Assembly (NCBI GenBank): GCA_027493525.1
Contig: JAOSKN010000001.1
Coordinates: forward strand, 2,542,001 to 2,606,000
Direction of reading: 5' to 3'
DNA: 64,000 nt
Source of the DNA: Planctomycetota bacterium
GTDB lineage: Bacteria > Planctomycetota > SZUA-567 > H5-PLA8
The translations under genes and the position numbers were made by a program. Below, one piece after another: positions 1 to 8,838 of the stretch. The notes below the pieces were generated by a model. That model was not told the origin of the DNA. It searched no databases and worked only from the letters and a program-made list of their open reading frames with translations. Each line of letters opens with the position of its first letter. The stretch's first letter is position 1.

Positions 1-443
1 TTGTCGTGGAGGTTCTTGCGCTTGGCCTCGAAGACGCGCTGGAAGTAGAAGCCCGGCAGGTCGCGCTCCTGGGCCGGCACTTCGGTCCAGTCCGCGAAGG
101 CCATCCGGTTGGCCGCCTGCTTGTCGCGGATGTGCGCCAGGTTGAGTTCGTTCTTCTTGACGAAGGCCGCCTTGATGTCCGCCGCGAACGAACCGCGCGC
201 GCCCGCCGACTCGCCCTCGTCCCCCATGCCCCAGACCGCGTTCGAGACCGGCGGATAGTTCTTCTCGTACTCCCCGCGCACTTTCTTGTCGTTGAGTTCC
301 GTGCGCGTGCGCTCCAGGCTCTCGAGCTGGCTCGCGTAGCCCGACAGGGGCGACTCGAAGGGCCAGAAATACAGGATCAGGGCCAGGATCGCGAACAGGA
401 TCGCGCCCTTGATCAGTTTCTGGTCGGTGGCGTCCAGGGCCAT
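1..443 (-). CDS. PilO-like pilus/secretion assembly protein (3' part missing)
   Basis: The 5' part of a gene, 147 complete codons, running off the left edge of the window. The product starts MALDATDQKLIKG, has one membrane segment at about residues 12-27 (AILFAILALILYFWPF), then a charged helix rich in E, L and R that looks like a short coiled coil. That is the layout of PilO/GspM-type inner-membrane alignment proteins. It begins 13 bases after the PilM-PilN gene on the same strand, so the two are probably co-transcribed and the order matches pilM-pilN-pilO. Sequence similarity to PilO is too weak to see by eye, so the name rests on position and topology. A role in the inner-membrane platform of a type IV pilus or type II secretion system is inferred. 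Confidence 0.6.
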   Translation of the reverse strand, partial: MALDATDQKLIKGAILFAILALILYFWPFESPLSGYASQLESLERTRTELNDKKVRGEYEKNYPPVSNAVWGMGDEGESAGARGSFAADIKAAFVKKNELNLAHIRDKQAANRMAFADWTEVPAQERDLPGFYFQRVFEAKRKNLHD

Positions 444-456
444 CGCGGATTTCCTT

Positions 457-2859
457 TTACTTCTTCGCGTTCGGCTGCGGCCGGTTCGGCCGGGTCTTCG
501 CCGCCGGCGTCTTCGTTTCGGCCTGTGGCATCTGGTCCGGAAGCACGAAGGCCCCCGTCTTCGCTTCGGGCAGGGGGTTCGCGGCTTCCTTGGGCTGTAC
601 GGGCTGGGGTTGCGCCGGCTGAGGAGCTTCGGCGGGCGCGACCACGGGGGTGGCCGCGGGCTTGCCGCCGGATTCGGCGAGCTTGCGCTCGTAATCCAGC
701 TTCTCGCGCGGGATCTTCGCGTAGGCCTCCAGGACGAACTCCTTGAGGATCAGCGCGCCCTGCTGCTGGTCGTCCTTGTTCACCCAGATCGGGCGGATCT
801 CCTTGAAGACGTTGTCCGGATGGTAGGGCGTGTCGGGATACGGGACGAGCAGGTCGCAGAACCCGGGCTGGAAGGCGGCGCCCTTGGTGCGGTCCCCGCG
901 GATCTTGTCGATGATGCCCTCGCGGTTGCCGCGCGCGTAGCCGCGAATGTAGATGCGCGCCTGCGCCTGCAAGGTGTCGAGGGGATTGAGCGGCTCGGTG
1001 GTTTCCTTCTCGGTCTTCTCGCCGGGCTTGACCCTCGCGCTGCCGGGCTCGACGATGGCCGGCTGCGCGGGATTGCCGGGCGACTCCTCGGGCTTCTCGT
1101 TCTCCAGGACCACCTTGGGCATCGTGGAGGTGATCTGCGTGACGAAGATGTCCTTCGGGCAGCGCCGGGATTCCTTCAGCGCCGCCAGCACGCTGAGCAG
1201 GAACTGCCCCGAGTTGACGTTCTCGTCGATCGTATCCAGGCGCTTGGTCAGCTCCTCGTAGCTCTCGTTGAGGCTGCCGAGGGCGTTGGTCTCGTTCTTC
1301 GCGCGGCGAATCGCCTGCTCGGCCTGCTCCTTGTTCTCGGCCAGGACCCCTTCGTTGCGCCAGGGCGTGACCATGAACAGCCCCATCGCCGCGAGGAGCA
1401 TCGCCGCGGCGTAATACAGGAACGCGCCGCGCGCCCAGAAGTCCTTGCGCTCGACCAGCTCCTTCGGCCAGAGCATCAGGGTGAACGCGCCCTTGCACAG
1501 CCCGCCGATCGCCGAACCGGCGGCGATGGCCATGCCGTCCTGCTCGCTCTTGAGCGCCTCGGCGGCCGGGGCCGAGAGCCGCGAGAGGTCGATGTTGCGC
1601 AGAACCTCCAGCGGCTTGGTCTCCGTGCGCATGCGCCGGCTCACGAACTCCTGGAGCCCCTTGAGCCGGCTGCCGGCGCCGGTGAGGTAGATCGTGTCGA
1701 GCTTCAGGTCGCGCAGCTTGAAGGTCGTGCGGCAGTGCGTGACCATGTTCTCGAGCTGCGCGCAGAGCGCGGCGGCCTCGCGCACCAGCGCCATCGAGGT
1801 GGTGCGGCGGCGCCACTCGCGGGCCTGCTCGACCGGCGACTTGGCCTCCGCGGCCGCGGCGGGCTCCTCGGCGGATGCGCCGGCCTCGCCCGCCGGCACG
1901 GCCTCCTGCCGGTCGCTCGGGCCGGCCTCCAGGTCGTCCTCGAGCCGGACGATCTCGGGCGTCTCGCCGGCAGGGCCGGGAGAGGAGAGCGAGAGCTGCG
2001 GCGGCTGGCCCGGGGCGGGTGCGCCGGTTTCGCCGGGCTCCCCCTCGGTCTCGTTCTTCGTCAGCCGGCGCGTGAGCCGCCCCTGGATCATCCGCGTGAG
2101 CCGCGGGGAGCGCGCCGCCGTGGTCGGCGGCGCGAGGTCGAAGAGAATCTCCGCCTCGTTCTTCTTCAGCTCGTCCGCCTCGAGGATCGTCGCCTTGAGC
2201 GCCTCCGAGAGCACCTCGCTGAAGCGCCGGCTCCCGCCCACGAACGTCCGCGCCAGGTACAGGTTCCCGCCCTTGACCAGCAGCGCCGTGATGTGCTGCG
2301 CGCCGATGTCCACTACCATCGCCGTCGATCCGGGATCGAAGCCGTGGCCGTGGTAATAGGCGTTGTAGAGCGACAGCGCCTGCAGGTCGATCTCGATCTC
2401 GCCCAGGCCCGCCGCGCGCCCCTGCTCCAGCGCCGCCTGCGAGGCCTTCTCCGTGCACGTCCCCATCAGCACCGTGTACTGCCCGCCGATGTCCGGCACG
2501 TCGAGGATGCGGTAATCGAAGGTCCGCGCGTCCCGGTCGTTGGAGCGCTCCTCGATCTCGTACTTGACCAGCATCTCCAGGCGCCACGGCGGCACCGGCG
2601 GCACCGTCAGGTAGCGCACCTCGCCGTCCTGGATCGGGATGCTGACGCGGCGCTGCGGGGCCTTCAGGCTCGCGCCCTTGACCAGTTCCTTCAGCTTCTC
2701 GGTGACCGCGAGGCGCTTGTCCTCGCTGTCGGACATGATGCCCAACTCGCCCAGCGGCATCGTCCCGGCCGAGACGACCTGGAGCTTCCCCCGGTTGAAT
2801 TCCAGCACCATCCCGCGCAGGGATTCGGTGCCGATGTCGATGCCGGCCGCTCGCGACAT
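457..2859 (-). CDS. pilM: PilM-PilN fusion: actin-like ATPase joined to an inner-membrane assembly protein
   Basis: An 800-residue protein. The N-terminal half is a PilM-type actin-fold ATPase: phosphate-1 motif GIDIGTESLRGMVL at residues 5-18, a second phosphate loop (MVVDIGAQHITALL), and an adenosine-binding motif (LTGAGSRLKGLQEF). A Pro/Ala/Glu-rich low-complexity stretch interrupts the actin fold near residues 250-345. A single membrane helix (AAAMLLAAMGLFMV) follows at about residues 490-505, then a coiled coil and a PilN-like periplasmic domain. PilM is usually about 350 residues and separate from PilN, so this looks like a fusion. It lies 134 bases downstream of the secretin and 13 bases before the PilO-like gene. 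PilM/PilN/PilO form the platform linking cytoplasmic motor and outer-membrane secretin. The PilM assignment is firm; the PilN half rests on topology. Confidence 0.8.
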   Translation of the reverse strand: MSRAAGIDIGTESLRGMVLEFNRGKLQVVSAGTMPLGELGIMSDSEDKRLAVTEKLKELVKGASLKAPQRRVSIPIQDGEVRYLTVPPVPPWRLEMLVKYEIEERSNDRDARTFDYRILDVPDIGGQYTVLMGTCTEKASQAALEQGRAAGLGEIEIDLQALSLYNAYYHGHGFDPGSTAMVVDIGAQHITALLVKGGNLYLARTFVGGSRRFSEVLSEALKATILEADELKKNEAEILFDLAPPTTAARSPRLTRMIQGRLTRRLTKNETEGEPGETGAPAPGQPPQLSLSSPGPAGETPEIVRLEDDLEAGPSDRQEAVPAGEAGASAEEPAAAAEAKSPVEQAREWRRRTTSMALVREAAALCAQLENMVTHCRTTFKLRDLKLDTIYLTGAGSRLKGLQEFVSRRMRTETKPLEVLRNIDLSRLSAPAAEALKSEQDGMAIAAGSAIGGLCKGAFTLMLWPKELVERKDFWARGAFLYYAAAMLLAAMGLFMVTPWRNEGVLAENKEQAEQAIRRAKNETNALGSLNESYEELTKRLDTIDENVNSGQFLLSVLAALKESRRCPKDIFVTQITSTMPKVVLENEKPEESPGNPAQPAIVEPGSARVKPGEKTEKETTEPLNPLDTLQAQARIYIRGYARGNREGIIDKIRGDRTKGAAFQPGFCDLLVPYPDTPYHPDNVFKEIRPIWVNKDDQQQGALILKEFVLEAYAKIPREKLDYERKLAESGGKPAATPVVAPAEAPQPAQPQPVQPKEAANPLPEAKTGAFVLPDQMPQAETKTPAAKTRPNRPQPNAKK

Positions 2860-2992
2860 CTCTTGCCCCTGCCCCGATACAGCCCGCAGCGCGGGCGACC
2901 GCCCGCCTGGTTCTATTCGTTTCTAACCGCCCGATCCGCGGCGAGGTCTCGGTGTAATGCCGGCTCCGCGCGCACGAGTGCCGCGCTCCCGC

Positions 2993-5638
2993 CTACTCGC
3001 CGGGATTTACGACGCTCGCGGGGGTTGGACGCGTCTCGGTGCGCACGGTGGCGCGGACGGGGACCTGCTCTTCGTCTTCCTCGGTCGAGAGCGTCCAGTC
3101 GCCGCGCTGCTCCATGCCGCGCCCGCGGCCCTGGTCGCGCTTCTCGGGGGCCGCCGGGGCTTCGGGATCGCGCGGCGCCAGCGGCGGCACGGGCTCGCCC
3201 GGCTCGTCCGGCAGGCCCAGCGCGCGGGTGACGGGCTTGGGCCGGTGCAGCGGGAGCGTCTGGCCGGGCGCGCGGACTGTACCGCCCTCCCGGATGTCCA
3301 GGTCGTCCGGAGCTTCCTCGGTGTAGTACGTCCGCCCGCGCTTGGTGATGATCTGCGCCTCGACGATGATCACCAGGTTGCTGGTCAGCTTGGTCGTGCT
3401 CTTGGATTTGAAGAGCTGCCCCAGGTACGGGAGCCGGTGCAGGCCGGGGATCTTCCGTTCGATGGTCTCCGTGCGGTTGCGGATCAGTCCGCCGAGGATC
3501 ACGTACCCGTTGTCCTCCAGCACCACGTCGGTCTCGAGGCTCGTCTCGTCGATGATCGGCTGGGTGATCGATTGCTCGGTGAGCTGGTCGCCGGAGAGGA
3601 CCGCGAAGTTGCTGAAGTCCGAGATCTGCTGCCCCGCGCCCAGGTCGTTGATCAGCGGCTCCAGGTGCAGGTTGATCGTGGTCAGGTCGCGCCCGACGGA
3701 GGGCGTCGCCAGCAGCGTGAAGCCCACCTCTTCCTGGTCGAATTCCGGCACCAGCGCGGCGATGTTCTGCGTCGCCGGGCCCTGGTTGCTGGTCGTCGTC
3801 GTGGTGATCTCGCGGTAGTCGGTGATGTAGCTGAAGCGCCGGATCACGTCGATGATCGCCGGCTTGTTGTTGATCGCCAGGATCTGCGGCTCGCTGAGGA
3901 TCCGCGTGTTGCGGTTGTTCAGCAGCGCGTTGACGGTCACCTGGAACTGCGGGTCGGTGCGGCGGCCGGTGAGCGTGAAGAGCAGCCCCTGGCCCAGCGT
4001 CCCGGGCAGGTTCGTCTGCGTGTTCGAAAGCAGGCTGAAGGCGCGGAACGGGTCGCGGATCGTGGCCCCGCTGACCGGATTGCCCTGGTCGTCCGTCGCC
4101 GTCGTGCGGGTCGTGATGTTGTCGATGTTGATCCCCAGCGCCTTGTTGTCCTCGGTGCTGACCTCCAGGAAGCGCGTCTTGATCAGCACCTGGATCGCGG
4201 GCTGGTCGAAGGTGTCCAGGATCTCGCGGATCTTGGCGTGCCCCGCCGGCGTGGTGAAGACGATCAGGTTGTTCGACTGCAGGTCGATGAAGTACTGCGA
4301 ACCCTCGGGGAAGGTCTGCGGGTCCGCCGTGGTCTTGAGGTGTTCGAGGACCGCTTCGAGATACGTCCGCTCCGCCACCGGCCCCTGCCCGCCGCCCTGC
4401 TGGCCGCCCTGCCCGCCGCCGCCCGTGCGCCCGCCCCCGCCGGTCCGCCCGCCCCCGCCGCCGGTCCGCCCGCCGCCCTGCTGCCCGCCGCGCGGCCCGC
4501 CCGAGGGCTCCTTCGTCTGCACCAGCCCGTAGTTCAGCGGGTAGACCTTCGGGTACATCAGCTTCTTCAGGTCGCTGGCGCTGGTGGCGGTGACCCAGAT
4601 CGCGTCCTCGGTGACGGAGTACTGGATCCCCTCGTTATTCCGCACGATGAAGTTCAGGACCTCCTTCAACGGCAGTTTTTCGACGTGAACCGTAAGCGTC
4701 TTGCCCTCGATCGCGGCCGGGTCGGCGATGATGTTCACGCCGGTCAGGATGAAGAGCGTGTTGAGCACCCACTCCAGGTCCGCTTTGGCGAAGTTCACCG
4801 TGACGCGCTGGTTGAGCTGCTCGGCCATGCTCTGCCGGCGCTCCAGCGAAGGATCGTCCTCGCGCCGCGGCCAGCTCGGGCGCGCCTCGGGCAACCGCAC
4901 CGGCGGGCGCACCGAGTGCTCCTCGGCCTCCAGCAGCGCCTCGTGTTCGCGCCGTTCGGCCGCGGCGTTGGTGACCGCCGAGTCGGCGTTGGCCAGGTTC
5001 GCGTGGGCCTTGCGCAGGATCTCGATCGCCTCGCGGTTGCGCGGGTCGGCGGTGAGGATGTTCCGGGCGATCTGCGCCGAGCGTTCGTAGTCCTTGTGGT
5101 CGTAGGCCTTCTCCGCCTGCTTGGCCATGGCGCGGAAGTACTCGCGCATCGCCTGCCGGCGCTGGTCGATCGAGCTGCCGCCTTCTTTGCCCTCGCCCGG
5201 CTGGACCGCCGGCGGCGCGGACTCATCGGCTGGCGTCTCCTGGGGGTCGGAGAGGAACCGCGCCATCGCCGGCGCGATCGCCTTCCGCGGCGCCTCCGGA
5301 GCGGCGGCGGGCGCGGCCTCGTCGGGCACTTCGGCGGGTTCGGCCTTCACCGCCACCGGCTCGGCGGCGGGTTGGACTTTCGGCGCCGTGCGGGGCTCGG
5401 CCGGCGCCGCGACCGGCTCGGCGCCGGGCTCCGCCGCCGGCTTCGCGCTCTCGCCCGGCTTGGCCGGGTCGCGCAGCCAGTAGTGCGTCCGTTCGGCGGC
5501 CGTCGATTTCACCGGTTCTTCGGCGGGCAACGCCGGCGCCGTCAGGTCCTGCGCGGCGAGCGAACCGGACGCCAGCGCAAGCAGCAGCGCGAGGCCCGGC
5601 TGGCGCCGGAGAATACGGGCTAGGTACGGACAGGGCAT
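2993..5638 (-). CDS. pilQ: Secretin (PilQ/GspD family), outer-membrane pore
   Basis: An 881-residue outer-membrane secretin. It has a Sec signal peptide (MPCPYLARILRRQPGLALLL, cut after SLAA), an Ala/Pro/Glu-rich segment, a TPR-like helical stretch, an STN/N0 domain starting near NFAKADLEWVLNTLF, an N1-type domain (SNNLIVFTTPAGHAKIREIL) and a C-terminal secretin domain with ILSEPQILAINNKPA, the VGFTLLATPSVG strand and the signature VVLEDNGYVILGGLIR...IPGLHRLPYLGQLF. A Gly-rich loop separates N0 from N1. The ATG is preceded by GGGGGGATG; a TTG 18 bases upstream is less likely. The short gap from the signal-peptidase-like gene and the downstream pilM suggest one operon. The substrate, pilin or secreted protein, cannot be decided because no pilin or motor ATPase gene is in view. 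Confidence 0.9.
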   Translation of the reverse strand: MPCPYLARILRRQPGLALLLALASGSLAAQDLTAPALPAEEPVKSTAAERTHYWLRDPAKPGESAKPAAEPGAEPVAAPAEPRTAPKVQPAAEPVAVKAEPAEVPDEAAPAAAPEAPRKAIAPAMARFLSDPQETPADESAPPAVQPGEGKEGGSSIDQRRQAMREYFRAMAKQAEKAYDHKDYERSAQIARNILTADPRNREAIEILRKAHANLANADSAVTNAAAERREHEALLEAEEHSVRPPVRLPEARPSWPRREDDPSLERRQSMAEQLNQRVTVNFAKADLEWVLNTLFILTGVNIIADPAAIEGKTLTVHVEKLPLKEVLNFIVRNNEGIQYSVTEDAIWVTATSASDLKKLMYPKVYPLNYGLVQTKEPSGGPRGGQQGGGRTGGGGGRTGGGGRTGGGGQGGQQGGGQGPVAERTYLEAVLEHLKTTADPQTFPEGSQYFIDLQSNNLIVFTTPAGHAKIREILDTFDQPAIQVLIKTRFLEVSTEDNKALGINIDNITTRTTATDDQGNPVSGATIRDPFRAFSLLSNTQTNLPGTLGQGLLFTLTGRRTDPQFQVTVNALLNNRNTRILSEPQILAINNKPAIIDVIRRFSYITDYREITTTTTSNQGPATQNIAALVPEFDQEEVGFTLLATPSVGRDLTTINLHLEPLINDLGAGQQISDFSNFAVLSGDQLTEQSITQPIIDETSLETDVVLEDNGYVILGGLIRNRTETIERKIPGLHRLPYLGQLFKSKSTTKLTSNLVIIVEAQIITKRGRTYYTEEAPDDLDIREGGTVRAPGQTLPLHRPKPVTRALGLPDEPGEPVPPLAPRDPEAPAAPEKRDQGRGRGMEQRGDWTLSTEEDEEQVPVRATVRTETRPTPASVVNPGE
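4381..4506 (-). repeat. Gly-rich GGGRT/GGQQ repeat within the secretin gene
   Basis: A GC-rich degenerate repeat encoding about 40 residues of alternating GGGGRT and GGQQGGG blocks between the N0 and N1 domains of the secretin. Flexible Gly-rich loops occur in the N-domains of some secretins. This one is unusually long, and its DNA is repetitive enough to change length by slippage. Confidence 0.7.
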
Positions 5639-5676
5639 GGCTGGACATCCCCCCAAACGTCAAACCGCGGCCCGCG

Positions 5677-6300
5677 TCAGGGCGAAACGATCGGGAAAAG
5701 CACCTTCCCCACGATCTGCTCGCGCTCCAACGGGCCGAAATCCCGACTGTCGAGCACCGCATGGACGCGGTCGTCGTTCAGCACGTACACGCCGCCCTCG
5801 GGCACCGTCACGAGGCCCTTGCCGGGACGCGCGTCACCCGTCGAGGCCGTGCTCAAGTACTCTTCCAGCACCGCCTCGCCGTTCAGCACCAGGCGGCCGT
5901 CCAGGACGGCGACCTCATCGCCCGGTAAGCCGACTACGCGGCTCATCATGCGTATCGGCCGCCCTTTGTAGCCAACTTCATACACAACCGGATCTCCGCG
6001 CTGCAGTGTCTCGCCCGAACTGAAACCCGTATGCACCAGCACGGTACAGCCGGGAGGGTACTTGGGCGGCATGTGGAGGCCGTTTTCGGGCATCGTATAC
6101 CATGTGTAAGGCCATATACCGTATACGATTATGAAGAAAAGCAGAACGTAGGACCAAGGGCGCAGCCGCTTCCAGGCCCCGACCCGGTCGAACCCCGCCT
6201 CCTTCTTGCGCGCCTCCTTTTCGTCATACTTCTTTTTCAGTGCCGCGATCCCGCCAGTGGGCGCAGCGCTGGGCTCTGGATCCTTAGCCGATTCGACCAT
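5677..6300 (-). CDS. Signal peptidase I (S26)-like membrane protein with replaced catalytic residues
   Basis: A 207-residue protein with a charged N-terminus, one membrane helix at residues 50-67 and an S26-like periplasmic domain. The family landmarks are present: RVVGLPGDEV (121-130) and the box-E-like LNDDRVHAVLDSRDFG (174-189). In S26 enzymes the nucleophile sits in a G-x-S-M-x-P motif. Here the matching stretch is GLHMPP, so His76 takes the serine position. The general-base Lys just before R-x-x-G-x-P-G-D is Ser120. So Ser and Lys are both absent, leaving a His and a Ser in exchanged positions. The gene heads the secretin/pilM operon, suggesting a role with that machine. It may be a non-catalytic scaffold, or an enzyme with a rearranged dyad. 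The fold assignment is confident; activity is unknown. Confidence 0.75.
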   Translation of the reverse strand: MVESAKDPEPSAAPTGGIAALKKKYDEKEARKKEAGFDRVGAWKRLRPWSYVLLFFIIVYGIWPYTWYTMPENGLHMPPKYPPGCTVLVHTGFSSGETLQRGDPVVYEVGYKGRPIRMMSRVVGLPGDEVAVLDGRLVLNGEAVLEEYLSTASTGDARPGKGLVTVPEGGVYVLNDDRVHAVLDSRDFGPLEREQIVGKVLFPIVSP

Positions 6301-6654
6301 CCGCGGGACCAGCTCCCGGAACCGGAGCCCGACCGGTCCTGTAACTTGCTATCCCCCATGAGGTAAGCCAAAGACCGTGAGGGTTCTCAACCCCCAGCCC
6401 GGCTCAGGGTCACGGCGGGACGACCGGTTCGACGCGCACATGCGCACCACCGGGAGCTTAAAGCCCATAACAGAGACAGGGCCGCTACAGGCTACATCCT
6501 CGCAAGGGCAAGGCAAGCCTAAAGTTCGACGCCTGGGGCACACGTGCTGGCAGCCGAAATAGGCTCAAAAAGTGTGCGCCAAATAAAGCGCGCGACCTCG
6601 AAGTCGCTCTACGTTACCTTGAGGTGGCGTCATCTTAATAAGGAGGAGTTTGGC
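6301..6654. other. Divergent intergenic region with several possible RNA hairpins
   Basis: 354 bases between the divergent signal-peptidase-like and transglutaminase-like genes, without a convincing coding sequence. Nested complementary pairs are visible. CCGTGA (6375-6380) pairs with TCACGG (6410-6415) around an inner GGGTT/AACCC hairpin. CCGGT pairs with ACCGG around GCGCACATGCGC just after. More GC-rich complementary pairs follow up to about 6530. Both genes must have their promoters here. The folding could mark a small RNA or a leader of the plus-strand gene, but no known RNA family was recognised. Confidence 0.35.
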
Positions 6655-8118
6655 ATGCCGACTTCGATCCTGCGCCCCATCGCCTGGGTGCTGCTGGTGG
6701 GCCTCGCGCCGTCCTTGCTGCGTGCCGAGACCCAGGCGCCGCCCCAAACGGCCGTCCCGGCCCAGGCAACCTTCTTCGAGAAGGTCCTCAAGCTCAATCT
6801 GGTCCAGGAGCCCGAACTCGACGCCGAGGCCGCGCGGCGCGCCTTCGCGGGCCTGCTCGAGCGGCTCAAGCCCGCCATCGCCGCCGCCCAGACGCCCCGC
6901 GAGAAGATCGCCGTCCTCAACCGCATGCTCCTGGCCGACCGCGAGGTCGCGTACCTCTCGAACCTCTATTGGCGCGACGCCACGCTCGCCGCGAGCCTCC
7001 TGCGCGGCAAGGGCAACTGCCTCTCCACCTCCACGCTCTACGTCCTCGCCGGGCGCGAGCTGAACCTCCCGATCAAGATGGTCCTGATCCCGCGCCACGC
7101 CTTCGTGCGCTGGGACGACGGGCGGACGAAGATCAACATCGAGACGACCAACAAGGGGAAGGAGATCCCCGAGGCCGAGTACCTGCGCATGTCCGACCAG
7201 CCCACGCCGGAGGACATCGAGGCGCTCGGCTGGTTCAAATCGCTCGACGACGACGCCTTCTTCGCCGAGATGCTGACCATCGCCGCGGGGCACCGCATCG
7301 GGGAGGCCAAGCTCGAGGAAGCCGCCGCGCTGCTGGACGAGGCCCTCAGGCTCGCCCCCGGGCGCACCGACTACGAACTCCAGCGCTACAAGCTCATGGC
7401 CGACATGACCGGCCGGCGCAGCGAGGCCCGCGCGAAGATCGTCAACCTGCTCCAGGCCAAGCGCCTCCCGCCGGGCGTCGCCACCGCCGCGCTCAGCTAC
7501 CTCGCCTCCGACGCCGCGGGCCAGGGCGACCACCTCAAGGAGCGCCACTTCCTGATGCTGGCCTTCAAGGAAGCGCCCAAGAACCAGCAGCCGGGGATCC
7601 TGACCCAACTGGCCTTCTGCCACCGCGCGCTCAAGGACTTCCGCGGCGCGGTCCGCTACATGGAACTGGCCGCCGCGATCCACGACCCCAACGATCCGAA
7701 CTTCGCCAGCTTCCTCTACAACCTCGCCATCCTGCAGAAGAACGACCAGCGCCTCGGCGACGCCCTCGCCAGCATCCGCAAGGCCCGCCAGATCAACCCC
7801 GAAAGCTGGAACCTCCAGACCATCGAGGCCGGCTACCTGGTGCTCAACGGCCAGCGCGACGAGGGCCTCAAGCTCTTCGCCGCCGTCAAGGAGCCGCGCG
7901 CCGACAAGGAGTTCTACGAGATCATGGTCTCCTGGTTCTACGCCGTCAGCCGGCAGCGCGAGAAGTTCTACGCCGCCTTCGAGACCGCGCTCAAGAACAC
8001 CCGCGGCACGCACATCCTGGAATGGATCGACCAGGACGTGGACCTCGACGTCTACCGCAACGAGCCCGAGTTCAAGACGCTCGTCGAGACCCACCGCAAG
8101 CGGCTGGTGGGGAAGTAG
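6655..8118 (+). CDS. Secreted transglutaminase-like protein with TPR repeats
   Basis: A 487-residue protein. The start is fixed by a strong ribosome-binding site (AAGGAGGA) 10 bases before ATG and by the signal peptide that follows (MPTSILRPIAWVLLVGLAPS, cut near LLRA). Residues 50-230 resemble the transglutaminase-like domain of the SirB1 type: GKGNCLSTSTLYVLAGREL with Cys122, IPRHAFVRW with His148, and an acidic/Asn position in INIETTNKG (Asn161 or Glu163) form a candidate Cys-His-Asx/Glu triad. From about residue 235 to the end the sequence is helical TPR-like repeats (LEEAAALLDEALRLAPGRTD and similar). Transglutaminase-like domains act as proteases, amidases or cross-linkers; nothing here shows the substrate. 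It appears to be a single-gene unit. Confidence 0.75.
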   Translation: MPTSILRPIAWVLLVGLAPSLLRAETQAPPQTAVPAQATFFEKVLKLNLVQEPELDAEAARRAFAGLLERLKPAIAAAQTPREKIAVLNRMLLADREVAYLSNLYWRDATLAASLLRGKGNCLSTSTLYVLAGRELNLPIKMVLIPRHAFVRWDDGRTKINIETTNKGKEIPEAEYLRMSDQPTPEDIEALGWFKSLDDDAFFAEMLTIAAGHRIGEAKLEEAAALLDEALRLAPGRTDYELQRYKLMADMTGRRSEARAKIVNLLQAKRLPPGVATAALSYLASDAAGQGDHLKERHFLMLAFKEAPKNQQPGILTQLAFCHRALKDFRGAVRYMELAAAIHDPNDPNFASFLYNLAILQKNDQRLGDALASIRKARQINPESWNLQTIEAGYLVLNGQRDEGLKLFAAVKEPRADKEFYEIMVSWFYAVSRQREKFYAAFETALKNTRGTHILEWIDQDVDLDVYRNEPEFKTLVETHRKRLVGK

Positions 8119-8426
8119 GGCGGCCCTTGGCCTGTAGCGCCGGCCTCCGGCCGGCCGTATCGCCGCCGTCCCGGCGGCATCCCTTCGCCCTCCGGGGAGC
8201 GTGCCGACGCGCTTGCGCGCGGGGTGAGGGATTGACGACGGCAGATGCGAGGCACGCGGCGCGCCACTTCCTCGATGCCGATGCTGCCTTTCCCGGCCTC
8301 TTATGGCCTTACCCAGACGCAACACATTGACCGGGACGTTTTTCGTCGTTAGATTCGACATGGGCGGGGCAAGAGGGATAGAGATAGGTTCTGTCTAATA
8401 TAAGTTAGAAAAATACGGACTAAGAC
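8119..8426. other. Intergenic region with GC-rich palindromes and an AT-rich end
   Basis: 308 bases with no convincing gene. Near 8140-8182 two adjacent GC palindromes (CGCCGGCCTCCGGCCGG-type and GCCGCCGTCCCGGCGGC) could end transcription of the transglutaminase-like gene or be REP-like repeats. The last 60 bases are clearly AT-richer (tctaatataagttag) and probably carry the promoter of the next gene. The base composition change marks the start of the accessory stretch. Confidence 0.4.
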
Positions 8427-8768
8427 GTGAAAATAACATTACAAGTTGCCTCACTCGCCGTCCTCATGCTCGTACTCCTTGGACTCGGGTTCTGGGCGCG
8501 GCACCAAGCTATGCTTAAAGACCTCGATTCGATCTTTGCCGATGGAGTTTTCAGCCCGATACGCGCGGAGTATCCGTCCTTTGTTACGCCCGAGCAGCAA
8601 ATAGAGATTCAGCGGCGAGAGCAGGAGTTGAAACTTCGATTAGAAGCCGAGACGCGATGGTGGAGAGCACTGACGGTCTCGCTGTTCGCCAGCAGTATTC
8701 TTCCGCTTTCGGGCGTTGTGATTCTCGGTCGAAGAGCATTGAAGAGGCGTCGTGAAATCCACAGCTAA
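8427..8768 (+). CDS. Small two-helix membrane protein of unknown function
   Basis: 113 residues starting at GTG. There is an N-terminal membrane helix (VASLAVLMLVLLGLGFW), a hydrophilic middle with a charged helix (EQQIEIQRREQELKLRLEAE) and a second helix (VSLFASSILPLSGVVILG) ending in a basic tail RRALKRRREIHS. No family is recognised. Base composition is AT-richer than the core genes, as in the next two genes, which fits horizontal acquisition. It is a plausible coding sequence but has a weak ribosome-binding site. Confidence 0.5.
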   Translation: MKITLQVASLAVLMLVLLGLGFWARHQAMLKDLDSIFADGVFSPIRAEYPSFVTPEQQIEIQRREQELKLRLEAETRWWRALTVSLFASSILPLSGVVILGRRALKRRREIHS

Positions 8769-8838
8769 CAGATTCACTGGGCTGAACCAGTAGTGTCCGG
8801 TCGCGGTTAACGTCGGTTCGAACAACGGAGCATGTCCT

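Noticed and set aside
2957..5623. Long plus-strand open frame opposite the secretin gene
   Set aside because: Same reason: a GC-driven shadow of a clear secretin gene.
6377..6562. Small 61-residue open frame in the divergent intergenic region
   Set aside because: No ribosome-binding site, biased composition, and overlap with the hairpin segments; more likely non-coding.
6301..6654. tmRNA, SRP RNA or RNase P RNA
   Set aside because: Conserved cores of these RNAs (tRNA-like ends and tag, GGAAG-type SRP loop, RNase P P4 segments) were looked for and not found on either strand.
8140..8182. Tandem GC palindromes as a mobile REP element
   Set aside because: No second copy was seen in the window and there is no associated transposase, so only a terminator-like hairpin can be claimed.
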